Shown in pieces: positions 7,541 through 14,231 of a stretch of 29,814 nt of DNA. The DNA comes from Taishania sp964580465 (GTDB lineage Bacteria; Bacteroidota; Bacteroidia; Flavobacteriales_D; Crocinitomicaceae). The notes beneath the pieces are model-generated. The model made no database searches, was not told the DNA's origin, and saw only the letters and a program-made list of their open reading frames with translations. Position 1 is the first letter of the stretch. Every line of letters starts with the position of its first letter. The position numbers were made by a program, and so were the translations under genes. The stretch is taken from contig CAZOKJ010000030.1 in the NCBI GenBank assembly GCA_964580465.1, positions 1 through 29,814 on the forward strand, in the 5' to 3' direction.

Positions 7541-8241
7541 TTACAGTTGTTTAACTTCAATTGTCACATAACCATCAAGTAAATAGCGATAATCTGTAAT
7601 TTTTGCTAAGGCAGTTTTTCCTCCACGGAATTCAAAATACCACAACTTAGAAACCAATTGAGCTGGGTCTGTGTTGTATAATTTCCTAGCATAATTTCCA
7701 TTATCTGCCCCTGGTTGTTTGATGCGACTAATTGCATCGTTGTAATCACTTACTTTCTTAATTTTGTCAAATTGTTCTTCGGTCAATCCTTTTAACCCAG
7801 TAACATCGCGCATTTTAGTTGAGTTATAAGTTCCTCAAGTATCCATACCTGTTAAGGTGTAAAATTGTACTCCTTCATTGGTTGTACCTGGCTTTAAGTA
7901 CTTATAAACAGAAGCCATTTGTTTCATTGACAAAGAATTTCCTTCTGGGCTCACAAAATGAACATTTCCTTTTGCTGTAGCATTGGTTGAACCATCATAC
8001 ACAATCAAATCTACCAAAGAAGCATTTGCCTTCGCATTTTTAATATTGTAAACAATACCGTCAGCTAGGTTTAAAAAGATGTTTTGGATGAATCCATCGC
8101 AACAGGCACCCCACTCGCATTGTTTGTAGAAGGACGCATATCCAACGTTGCAGTGTATTCTTTTACTAATTTTTGATCTTTCTTGCAAGAAAAATTAAAC
8201 GCTGCCCCAGCAACTAAAAATATAATAGCTATTCTTTTCAT
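7541..8241 (-). pseudogene. Lipoprotein gene broken by a frameshift and a TGA stop
   Basis: Three pieces read as one protein of about 233 residues. Piece one (8241-8071) encodes a signal peptide MKRIAIIFLVAGAAFNFSC and 37 further residues, and hits TAA right after a run of five T (plus-strand A5 at 8073-8077). Adding one T there joins it to the second frame, reading SKTSFLNLADGIVYN. Piece two ends in a TGA at 7837-7835 (GMDT-stop). Piece three continues in the same frame (GTYNSTKMRDVTGLKG) to 7541. TGA is a real stop here, since the aminotransferase at 15828-17108 ends with it. The family is an uncharacterised Bacteroidota lipoprotein. The lesions may be real decay or sequencing error, because the gene lies about 60 bases from an assembly gap. 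Confidence 0.75.
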
Positions 8242-8247
8242 AATGGT

Positions 8248-8302
8248 TAAAAAAATAATAATCAGAGCAGAATTAAACTAAAAAAACTTCTTTTTGGCAA
8301 AT
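8248..8302. repeat. Left copy of an exact 55-bp duplication flanking the gap
   Basis: Bases 8248-8302 are identical to 8403-8457, ending exactly at the first N. The pattern, with both copies abutting the gap, is that of a contig-end overlap rather than a biological repeat. Confidence 0.95.
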
Positions 8303-8402
8303 NNNNNNNNNNNNNNNNNNNNNNNNNNNNNNNNNNNNNNNNNNNNNNNNNNNNNNNNNNNNNNNNNNNNNNNNNNNNNNNNNNNNNNNNNNNNNNNNNN
8401 NN
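8303..8402. other. Scaffold gap of exactly 100 N
   Basis: Exactly 100 undetermined bases, a common placeholder length for a gap of unknown size. Since the flanks are the same 55 bp, the true gap is probably zero and the two copies should be merged, removing 155 bases from the window. Confidence 0.95.
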
Positions 8403-8457
8403 TAAAAAAATAATAATCAGAGCAGAATTAAACTAAAAAAACTTCTTTTTGGCAAAT
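8403..8457. repeat. Right copy of the 55-bp duplication
   Basis: Identical to 8248-8302 and starting directly after the last N. If merged, it becomes the 5' UTR of the broken lipoprotein gene. Confidence 0.95.
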
Positions 8458-8460
8458 TTA
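8453..8460 (-). promoter_or_regulatory. Possible -7 box of the broken lipoprotein gene
   Basis: TAAATTTG on the minus strand, intact only in the right-hand copy. If the duplication is collapsed, it lies 56 bases before the ATG at 8241. No TTG partner is seen. Confidence 0.3.
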
Positions 8461-8496
8461 CACTTAGAATTTCGTTATTTTTTTAACGCTTTTACT

Positions 8497-8943
8497 TTAT
8501 TTATTCAACCATGCTCTTAACATCCAGCTTTCCTTTTCTTTTTCTCGCATTAAATCACTCATAAAAGAACAAGTTCCTTCATCTTCTTTTGCTGCTGCTA
8601 ATTCAAAAATAGCACGTTCTTGTTTTAACAATAATTGTTGAGCTTCTAAGACGTATTGAACACCTGTTTTTCCATCGTGAATAATTGGATTTTCTTCAAT
8701 TTCACTGGTATTCAAATAATCTACCAAACGGGAATGTGGCTGAAATCCTAAGGTCAACAAACGTTCTGCTAATTCATCAATGATTTGAATTACTCGAGTG
8801 TACCATTCCTCATATTTTACATGTAATTCAAAAAAATTTTCTCCTTTGATGTTCCAATGCAATGAACGCAAATTTTGATAATGAATCTGATAATCAGACA
8901 ATAATTGGTTCAATGCTGCTTCGTATTTTAAATCCTTTTCCAT
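8497..8943 (-). CDS. dps: Dps-family ferritin-like DNA protection protein
   Basis: A 148-residue Dps (DNA-binding protein from starved cells) that assembles as a dodecamer, oxidises Fe(II) with hydrogen peroxide and stores the ferric core, shielding DNA from Fenton damage. The ferroxidase ligands fall at the exact spacing of E. coli Dps: His29 in LHWNIKG, His41, Glu45, then Asp56 and Glu60 on the partner chain. E. coli has Asp rather than Glu at the third position. The N-terminus lacks the long Lys-rich tail of E. coli Dps, so direct DNA binding is uncertain. It is divergent from oxyR across 88 bases, which fits peroxide induction. Confidence 0.95.
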   Translation of the reverse strand: MEKDLKYEAALNQLLSDYQIHYQNLRSLHWNIKGENFFELHVKYEEWYTRVIQIIDELAERLLTLGFQPHSRLVDYLNTSEIEENPIIHDGKTGVQYVLEAQQLLLKQERAIFELAAAKEDEGTCSFMSDLMREKEKESWMLRAWLNK

Positions 8944-8982
8944 AACTTATTATTTTTATAATCCTTAATTTATTTTCTACTA

Positions 8983-8990
8983 CAAAGATA
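8983..8990 (-). promoter_or_regulatory. -7 box of the dps promoter
   Basis: TATCTTTG on the minus strand, 39 bases before the dps ATG. No TTG is present 17-23 nt upstream, as expected of a promoter that depends on an activator such as OxyR; the activator link is inference. Confidence 0.45.
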
Positions 8991-8997
8991 GGAACAC

Positions 8998-9027
8998 TTG
9001 CTTTATAAATTATATTGATTATATTTA
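8998..9027 (+). promoter_or_regulatory. Promoter of oxyR, predicted leaderless
   Basis: TTG (8998-9000), 19 nt, then TATATTTA (9020-9027), one base off the TAnnTTTG consensus. It ends 4 nt before the oxyR ATG, so the mRNA would begin at the start codon. It overlaps the upstream region of the dps promoter, so OxyR binding there could affect both genes. Confidence 0.45.
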
Positions 9028-9031
9028 CATC

Positions 9032-9964
9032 ATGATAGGAAATATTTATAACATAACGCCTCAACAGATTAATTACATCTTAGAGTTGAATAATGAGCGT
9101 AATTTTCAACGTGCAAGTGAGAAATGCTTTGTCACACAACCAACGCTGTCCATGCAAATTAAAAAAGTGGAAGAGCTACTGGGTTTTTCTATTTTTGATC
9201 GCTCAAGAATGCCTTTAGAACCAACGAAAGAAGGGGAGCAATTGATTGAAATTTTGCAAGATGTTCAGGTCGAGTACAGTCGAATCAACACAATGGTTCA
9301 ACGTTTACAAGGAACACATAAAGAATATATCAAAATAGCCATTATTCCTACGATAAGCGCCTATTTAATCACAGACATTTACGAAAAAGTGCGTCAAGAA
9401 TTACCTCATCTTCATTTATCCTTTCATGAATTAAAATCAGAGGATTTGGTCATTGCTATGGATGAAAACAAGTTTGACTTTGGCATAATGGCGGGACCAC
9501 ATCTAACAAAAAGAATGCGCATAGCTCCTTTGTTTCAAGAAGAAATAAAATTGTATTTCCCAAAAGGAAAGAGTGCTATCATAGCACCTTCTGAAATTGC
9601 TAATGAGCAGCCTTGGTTACTCAGTAAAGGAAACTGTTTAAGAACTCAAATGGTTCATTTTTGTAACCTACAACAACACAGCGCTATTGGCGAATGGAAT
9701 TACGAAGGAGGAAATATGGATATTTTAATAAAAATGGTCGATTACAACGGTGGTTATACATTAGTTCCAGAGTATTATCATTTAGCAAAAGAACTTAAAC
9801 AACTTTATGACCCTGTTATGAAGGAATATCCAGCACGTCAAATCATTGGAATTGTACCTAATAAAACAACAAAAAAAGAGAGCATCAATGCCTTAATCAG
9901 TATTATACAGTCGCATTACAACACAGGAAACAAGAATAATTTGCGTATTCTAGATTGGAAATAA
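9032..9964 (+). CDS. oxyR: OxyR, LysR-type hydrogen peroxide sensor
   Basis: A 310-residue LysR-type regulator. The N-terminal winged helix-turn-helix (residues 10-65) contains RNFQRASEKCFVTQPTLSMQ, and the effector domain spans about 95-300. The key evidence is the redox pair Cys202 and Cys211 in KGNCLRTQMVHFC, which matches E. coli Cys199 and Cys208 in both spacing and the surrounding CLRxQ sequence. Peroxide forms a disulfide between them and turns OxyR into an activator of catalase, peroxiredoxin and dps genes. It is divergent from dps. It ends 4 bases from the convergent rdgB stop, leaving no room for a terminator. Confidence 0.95.
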   Translation: MIGNIYNITPQQINYILELNNERNFQRASEKCFVTQPTLSMQIKKVEELLGFSIFDRSRMPLEPTKEGEQLIEILQDVQVEYSRINTMVQRLQGTHKEYIKIAIIPTISAYLITDIYEKVRQELPHLHLSFHELKSEDLVIAMDENKFDFGIMAGPHLTKRMRIAPLFQEEIKLYFPKGKSAIIAPSEIANEQPWLLSKGNCLRTQMVHFCNLQQHSAIGEWNYEGGNMDILIKMVDYNGGYTLVPEYYHLAKELKQLYDPVMKEYPARQIIGIVPNKTTKKESINALISIIQSHYNTGNKNNLRILDWK

Positions 9965-9968
9965 TTTT

Positions 9969-10553
9969 TTATTTCAATTGTTGTTGTTGCAAAAATTGGA
10001 GCATTTTTTCAAAGGCTCTTGCTCGGTGACTTCGTTTATTCTTTTCATCTAAGGACATTTGAGCAAAGGTCAAACCAACTTGTTCTGGTTCAAAAATTGG
10101 ATCATAGCCAAAACCTTCTGTTCCTTTCGCTTCACGATGAATTTCACCGTTTACAATTCCCTCAAAATAATGTTTTTCACCATTAAGAATTAAGCAAATA
10201 ACTGTTCTAAATCGAGCAGTTCGATTGGATTCATTTTTCAGTTCTTCTAATACTTTTTGAACATTTGCTTGGTCATTTTTTGCCTCACCAGCATAGCGGG
10301 CAGAATAAACACCTGGGCGCATATTTAAGGCTTCCACTTCTAAACCTGTATCATCAGCAAAGCAAGCGAAACCATAATTATCCATTACAAAAGCAGCTTT
10401 AATTGTAGCATTTCCTTCTAAGGTATCAGCGTCTTCAACAATGTCCGTATGACAACCAATGTCTGTGAGTGTTTTAATTGTAATCCCAGCAGGCATTAAT
10501 GCTTGAATTTCTTTTGCTTTATTAGCATTGTGAGTTGCAAAAACTATTTCCAT
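9969..10553 (-). CDS. rdgB: RdgB/HAM1 non-canonical purine NTP pyrophosphatase
   Basis: A 194-residue ITPase-like enzyme that hydrolyses dITP, dXTP and ITP to monophosphate and pyrophosphate, keeping deaminated purines out of DNA. The N-terminal FATHNANKAKEI (residues 5-16) binds triphosphate, FADDTGLEVEAL (65-76) carries the metal-binding and catalytic Asp, and GFGYDPIF and KNKRSHRARA form the base pocket and phosphate clamp. Length is typical. It lies downstream of the carbonic anhydrase gene, but a hairpin terminator sits between them, so it may have its own promoter (a weak TACTTTTA lies just before the ATG). Confidence 0.96.
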   Translation of the reverse strand: MEIVFATHNANKAKEIQALMPAGITIKTLTDIGCHTDIVEDADTLEGNATIKAAFVMDNYGFACFADDTGLEVEALNMRPGVYSARYAGEAKNDQANVQKVLEELKNESNRTARFRTVICLILNGEKHYFEGIVNGEIHREAKGTEGFGYDPIFEPEQVGLTFAQMSLDEKNKRSHRARAFEKMLQFLQQQQLK

Positions 10554-10562
10554 ATAAAAGTA

Positions 10563-10596
10563 ATGATAAAAGAGTGTGATTCCACCCTTTTATCAT
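10563..10596 (-). terminator. Hairpin terminator between carbonic anhydrase and rdgB genes
   Basis: A 10-bp stem ATGATAAAAG / CTTTTATCAT, continued by GTG/CAC after one mismatch, with a 6-nt loop. In the minus direction it is followed by TACTTTTA. It should end or reduce the dnaB-side transcript 10 bases before the rdgB start. Confidence 0.65.
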
Positions 10597-10611
10597 ATTA
10601 TTAAAATTAAT

Positions 10612-11247
10612 TTAATCTTCTAATTGGTACACCTCTTCGATACATTGATTGTTTCTAATCGTGCAGTTTTGGTCACGCACTAATCCATCTTCTAATGAGT
10701 AAACCCATCCATGAAGATGCACTTCTTGTCCATTAGCCCAAGCTTGTTGAATAATCGATGTTTTAGCCAAATCGTGAACTTGTTCGTGAACATTTAATTC
10801 AACGTAGCGATCAAAACGCTTTTGTTTGTCTTTGATGCTTTGTAATTCTACCTTATGAAAGCGGTAAACATCCTTAATGTGTCGAATCCAGTTATCAATT
10901 AATCCATATTGTTTATTGGACATTGCAGCTAAAACTCCACCACATCCATAATGGCCACACACAATAACATGTTTAATTTTCAAGATATTAATGGCATAAT
11001 CCAGAACGCTAAGCATGTTCATATCCGAGTGAATAACCATGTTTGCGATGTTTCTATGTACAAACACATCTCCTGGTTGCGCTCCAATAATTTCATTTGC
11101 TGGAACACGTGAATCAGCACATCCAATCCACAACACAGGAGGATTTTGACCTTTTGATAAATTAATAAAATAATTAGGGTCTTTTTCTACTTGACCAGCA
11201 GCCCATTTCTTGTTGTTATCCAACATTAATTGATACAGTTTTTCCAT
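10612..11247 (-). CDS. can: Beta-class carbonic anhydrase
   Basis: A 211-residue cytoplasmic enzyme that interconverts CO2 and bicarbonate, feeding carboxylases. The zinc ligands are Cys43 in the CADSRVP motif, His99 and Cys102 in HYGCGG, and the Asp45-Arg47 dyad is intact, so it is an active beta-CA with the usual length. It starts 7 bases after the stop of the 424-aa secreted protein gene and ends ahead of a hairpin terminator, making it the last gene of the dnaB unit. Nothing near it points to a dedicated cyanate or carboxysome role. Confidence 0.96.
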   Translation of the reverse strand: MEKLYQLMLDNNKKWAAGQVEKDPNYFINLSKGQNPPVLWIGCADSRVPANEIIGAQPGDVFVHRNIANMVIHSDMNMLSVLDYAINILKIKHVIVCGHYGCGGVLAAMSNKQYGLIDNWIRHIKDVYRFHKVELQSIKDKQKRFDRYVELNVHEQVHDLAKTSIIQQAWANGQEVHLHGWVYSLEDGLVRDQNCTIRNNQCIEEVYQLED

Positions 11248-11254
11248 AATTTAT

Positions 11255-12529
11255 CTATGTTTTTTGTTTTTTCTTTTTTGCCGCTGGGAACAATATATTA
11301 TTCAATATCAAGCGGTATCCTGGTGAATTGGGATGCAGACTTAAGTCCGTATGAGGGTCGCCTACTTTATGTTCATAATCTTCTGGGTCATGTCCACCAT
11401 AAAAAGTCCATGTTCCTTGCCCCATTTCCCCGTGAATATAACGCGCTGTGTTCAACGCTTTGTTTTCTCCCATGATTAGCACATTTGGCTTAATGTAATC
11501 CTTGATAAAATCAGTAGTTTGCCCCATGAAACCATCAATTACACGTGTGTGGTTCTGAGTTAACATAGTAGGAACGATGTCCCATTTAGCAGAAAAGTCA
11601 AACAATGTAAATTTATCTGTATTTTGACGCATGCCATTCATTCTTCTTAACTCCGTCCCATCAATGGATGAATATTCATACTTCAAAGGATCTCTTTCTA
11701 ATTTGAATTTTTGAAAAGCAAACGTTTGGCTAAAATCCAATTTTTCTTGACAATTAGGATCAGCAGGATCACCGTCGTACATTACTTCACAAATATCCGT
11801 ATTTTGAGCTGCCAATGCAATATCAAAACTGTCCGTTCCGCTACACATGGTGAACAAGAAACCTCCTCCCATGACAAATTTTTTAATATTTTGAGCAACA
11901 GCTAATTTTAATTTGGATACTTTTTTGAAACCTAAAGAAGATGCTAATGCTTCAGCAGCGGCAACTTGTTCACGGTACCACGGATAAGAACGATAAGAAG
12001 CGTAGAATTTACCATATTGCCCTGTGAAATCTTCGTGGTGCAAATGCAACCAATCATACTGAGGAAGCTTTCCATTGACAATAGCATCGTCATAAATTTT
12101 ATCATAAGGTATTTCGGCATATTCTAGTACCAACGTTACTGCATCATCCCATGGTTGTTTACCATCTGGAGTATAAACAGCTATTCGAGGGGCTTTTTCT
12201 AATTGTACCACCTCCATGTTTTGCTCAGGATGCGAAATCAGATTGCGGATGTTATTTGCTTGTCCATCACTTATGACTTCATAGCGAACCCCTCGATACA
12301 ACAACTCTTCTTCTATTTTTTTAGCATGAGGAAACAAGAAAGAACCACCTCTGTAATTGAGCAACCATTCAATAACCACTTCATTTTCTAATGCCCAAAA
12401 AGCAACTCCATAAGCCTTTAAATGGTCGGTTTGACTATCATCCATAGGAACTAGTACTTGCGATGCATTTGCTTGAAAAGTCAAGAACATCAGCACTACG
12501 AGTAAACTATTTTTGATCAATTTTATCAT
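11255..12529 (-). CDS. Secreted conserved protein (often labelled asparagine synthetase B)
   Basis: A 424-residue protein with a clear signal peptide (residues 1-22, cut at ANA-SQ), so it acts outside the cytoplasm. Conserved-looking blocks are SQVLVPMDDSQTDHLKAYG at the mature N-terminus, WLLNYRGGSF, WLHLHHEDFTGQYGKF, MGGGFLFTMCSGTDSFD (a cysteine in a glutamine-amidotransferase-like elbow setting) and GQGTWTFYGGHDPED. Automatic pipelines often call this Bacteroidota family asparagine synthetase B, from my recollection. The name is not supported: there is no N-terminal catalytic Cys2, no Ntn glutaminase domain and no ATP-pyrophosphatase motif, and a secreted enzyme would have no ATP. True function unknown. 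It lies 12 bases after dnaB and 7 before the carbonic anhydrase. Confidence 0.8.
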   Translation of the reverse strand: MIKLIKNSLLVVLMFLTFQANASQVLVPMDDSQTDHLKAYGVAFWALENEVVIEWLLNYRGGSFLFPHAKKIEEELLYRGVRYEVISDGQANNIRNLISHPEQNMEVVQLEKAPRIAVYTPDGKQPWDDAVTLVLEYAEIPYDKIYDDAIVNGKLPQYDWLHLHHEDFTGQYGKFYASYRSYPWYREQVAAAEALASSLGFKKVSKLKLAVAQNIKKFVMGGGFLFTMCSGTDSFDIALAAQNTDICEVMYDGDPADPNCQEKLDFSQTFAFQKFKLERDPLKYEYSSIDGTELRRMNGMRQNTDKFTLFDFSAKWDIVPTMLTQNHTRVIDGFMGQTTDFIKDYIKPNVLIMGENKALNTARYIHGEMGQGTWTFYGGHDPEDYEHKVGDPHTDLSLHPNSPGYRLILNNILFPAAKKKKQKT

Positions 12530-12541
12530 TCATTTATTTTA

Positions 12542-14116
12542 TTAAAAAGGTGCTTCATCATCAAAAGTCGTATCAAAATCCGAGCCAGAATTGTCAAATG
12601 AATTCATCTTTGACTGTAGCGTAATGCTATGTCCTCCAAGATTATTCATATCAATACCGCCCATTGGAGACGATTGAATAAAGGAACTTTCACCCATTTT
12701 ATCATAATCTTCAAAACGTGCAAATTCACCTATAAATCTAAGACGAACCGTATCCAACCCACCATTTCTGTGTTTTGCAATAATAATCTCCCCAACACCA
12801 GCATTTGATTCACCTTCATCAGTTTGATTAAATCCATAATATTCAGGACGGTAAATAAATGAAACGATATCCGCATCTTGTTCAATCGCTCCAGATTCAC
12901 GTAAGTCTGAAAGCACTGGACGTTTATCCCCTCCACGCTGTTCAACGGAACGACTCAGCTGAGAAAGAGCAATAATAGGCACGTTTAATTCTTTTGCAAT
13001 TTCCTTAATCGAGCGAGAAATAGTTGAAATCTCTTGTTCACGACTTCCTACTCCTTTTGAACCACCAACGGTCATCAACTGTAAGTAGTCGATAATAACC
13101 ATGTCAATACCATATTGCATTTTCAAGCGACGGCATTTTGCACGCAAGTCGAAAACAGAAATACCCGGCGTATCATCAATAAAAATAGGAGCTGTCGCCA
13201 ATTTAGAAATACGTGTATGCAATTGCTGAAACTCGTGATCTTTCAAGTCCCCTTTTCTTAATTTCTCAGCACCCAATCGAGCCTCACTAGCAATAAGACG
13301 TTTCACCAACTGAACAGAGGACATCTCCAAAGAGAAAATTGCCACTCCCATGTTGTAATCAACCGCTGTATTTCTCGCCATCGACAAAACAAAAGCCGTC
13401 TTACCCATGGCAGGACGCGCAGCAATTACAATCATATCAGATCGCTGCCAACCAGAGGTTAATCTATCTAAATCTCTAAATCCAGTTGGAATTCCTGAAA
13501 TACCACTTTTATTCTGTGATGCTATTTCAATCTCTTGGATAGCTTGTCGAACTGCACTTTGCATGGTATCTACAGAATTCTTCATGTTGTTTTCAGCTAT
13601 CGCAAACAACTGCCCTTCCGCTTCTCCAAGCACATCAAGCACATCCTTTGTGTCATCGTATGAATCTTTAATGATATTTGAACTCACACGTATCAATTCG
13701 CGTTTGATGTATTTCTCAGCAATGATTCGAGCATGGTACTCAATATGAGCAGACGATGCCACTCTCGCTGTAAGTGAAGAAACATACGCTGCTCCACCAG
13801 CTGCTTCTAATTCCCCTGATTGTTTTAATTTATTGATAACAGTCAACAAGTCAATAGCAGAAGAGCTACCAAACAAATCTCGAATAGCATTGTAAATATA
13901 CTGATGTTTTGGATCATAGAAACTCTCAGGTTTCAACATGTCAATCGTGTCTGAAACAGCATTTTTTTCCAACAACATCGCCCCTATTACAGCCTGTTCT
14001 ACATCAACAGCTTGTGGCGGTATTCTCCCTAATTCATTAATGACTGAATTACTCGAACTAATACGATTAGCGGGATTTCTGTCAGTTTTTCGCTTGTTTT
14101 CAGATTGATTTTCCAT
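12542..14116 (-). CDS. dnaB: Replicative DNA helicase DnaB
   Basis: A 524-residue hexameric ATP-dependent helicase that unwinds DNA 5' to 3' at the replication fork. The N-terminal DnaB domain starts at RIPPQAVDVEQAVIGAML (31-48). The RecA-like domain has Walker A ARPAMGKT (233-240), SLEMS, the DYLQLM Walker B region, the ALSQLSR motif and the arginine-finger region after KHRNGG. There is no intein. A poorly conserved acidic tail ends in DDEAPF. It heads a unit with the secreted 424-aa gene and carbonic anhydrase. A TACTTTTG box lies 4 nt before the ATG. Confidence 0.97.
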   Translation of the reverse strand: MENQSENKRKTDRNPANRISSSNSVINELGRIPPQAVDVEQAVIGAMLLEKNAVSDTIDMLKPESFYDPKHQYIYNAIRDLFGSSSAIDLLTVINKLKQSGELEAAGGAAYVSSLTARVASSAHIEYHARIIAEKYIKRELIRVSSNIIKDSYDDTKDVLDVLGEAEGQLFAIAENNMKNSVDTMQSAVRQAIQEIEIASQNKSGISGIPTGFRDLDRLTSGWQRSDMIVIAARPAMGKTAFVLSMARNTAVDYNMGVAIFSLEMSSVQLVKRLIASEARLGAEKLRKGDLKDHEFQQLHTRISKLATAPIFIDDTPGISVFDLRAKCRRLKMQYGIDMVIIDYLQLMTVGGSKGVGSREQEISTISRSIKEIAKELNVPIIALSQLSRSVEQRGGDKRPVLSDLRESGAIEQDADIVSFIYRPEYYGFNQTDEGESNAGVGEIIIAKHRNGGLDTVRLRFIGEFARFEDYDKMGESSFIQSSPMGGIDMNNLGGHSITLQSKMNSFDNSGSDFDTTFDDEAPF

Positions 14117-14120
14117 AGTA

Positions 14121-14128
14121 CAAAAGTA
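14121..14128 (-). promoter_or_regulatory. -7 box of dnaB, predicted leaderless
   Basis: TACTTTTG on the minus strand ends 4 nt (TACT) before the dnaB ATG. No TTG at the right spacing was found, so the -33 element is weak or absent. Confidence 0.45.
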
Positions 14129-14192
14129 GCTAAAACATCTGCGTTAAAAAAACTTTTTTGTTGAAAGATATAAAAAATTAATAAGCAATGGA

Positions 14193-14210
14193 TATTAACA
14201 ATTGTTAATA
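14193..14210. promoter_or_regulatory. Perfect 18-bp palindrome upstream of dnaB
   Basis: TATTAACAATTGTTAATA is fully self-complementary. It lies between the flippase stop (14232) and the dnaB start (14116), about 65 bp upstream of the dnaB -7 box. It could be a dimeric regulator site or, as a 7-bp stem with a 4-nt loop, a weak terminator for the flippase gene, though no T tract follows. Confidence 0.4.
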
Positions 14211-14231
14211 AGTATTTTAGTTCAAAGACTT

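Noticed and set aside
7835..7837. TGA read as a sense codon (recoding or selenocysteine)
   Set aside because: TGA ends the aminotransferase gene in this window, no SECIS-like hairpin was seen, and the same gene also carries a frameshift, so mutation or sequence error is simpler.
8248..8457. 55-bp direct repeat as a mobile-element target duplication or attachment site
   Set aside because: Both copies abut a 100-N placeholder and no mobile-element gene is near; an assembly overlap explains it.
8473..8488. CGTTA/TAACG hairpin after dps as a terminator
   Set aside because: Only a 5-bp stem with an all-T loop in AT-rich DNA; too weak to call.
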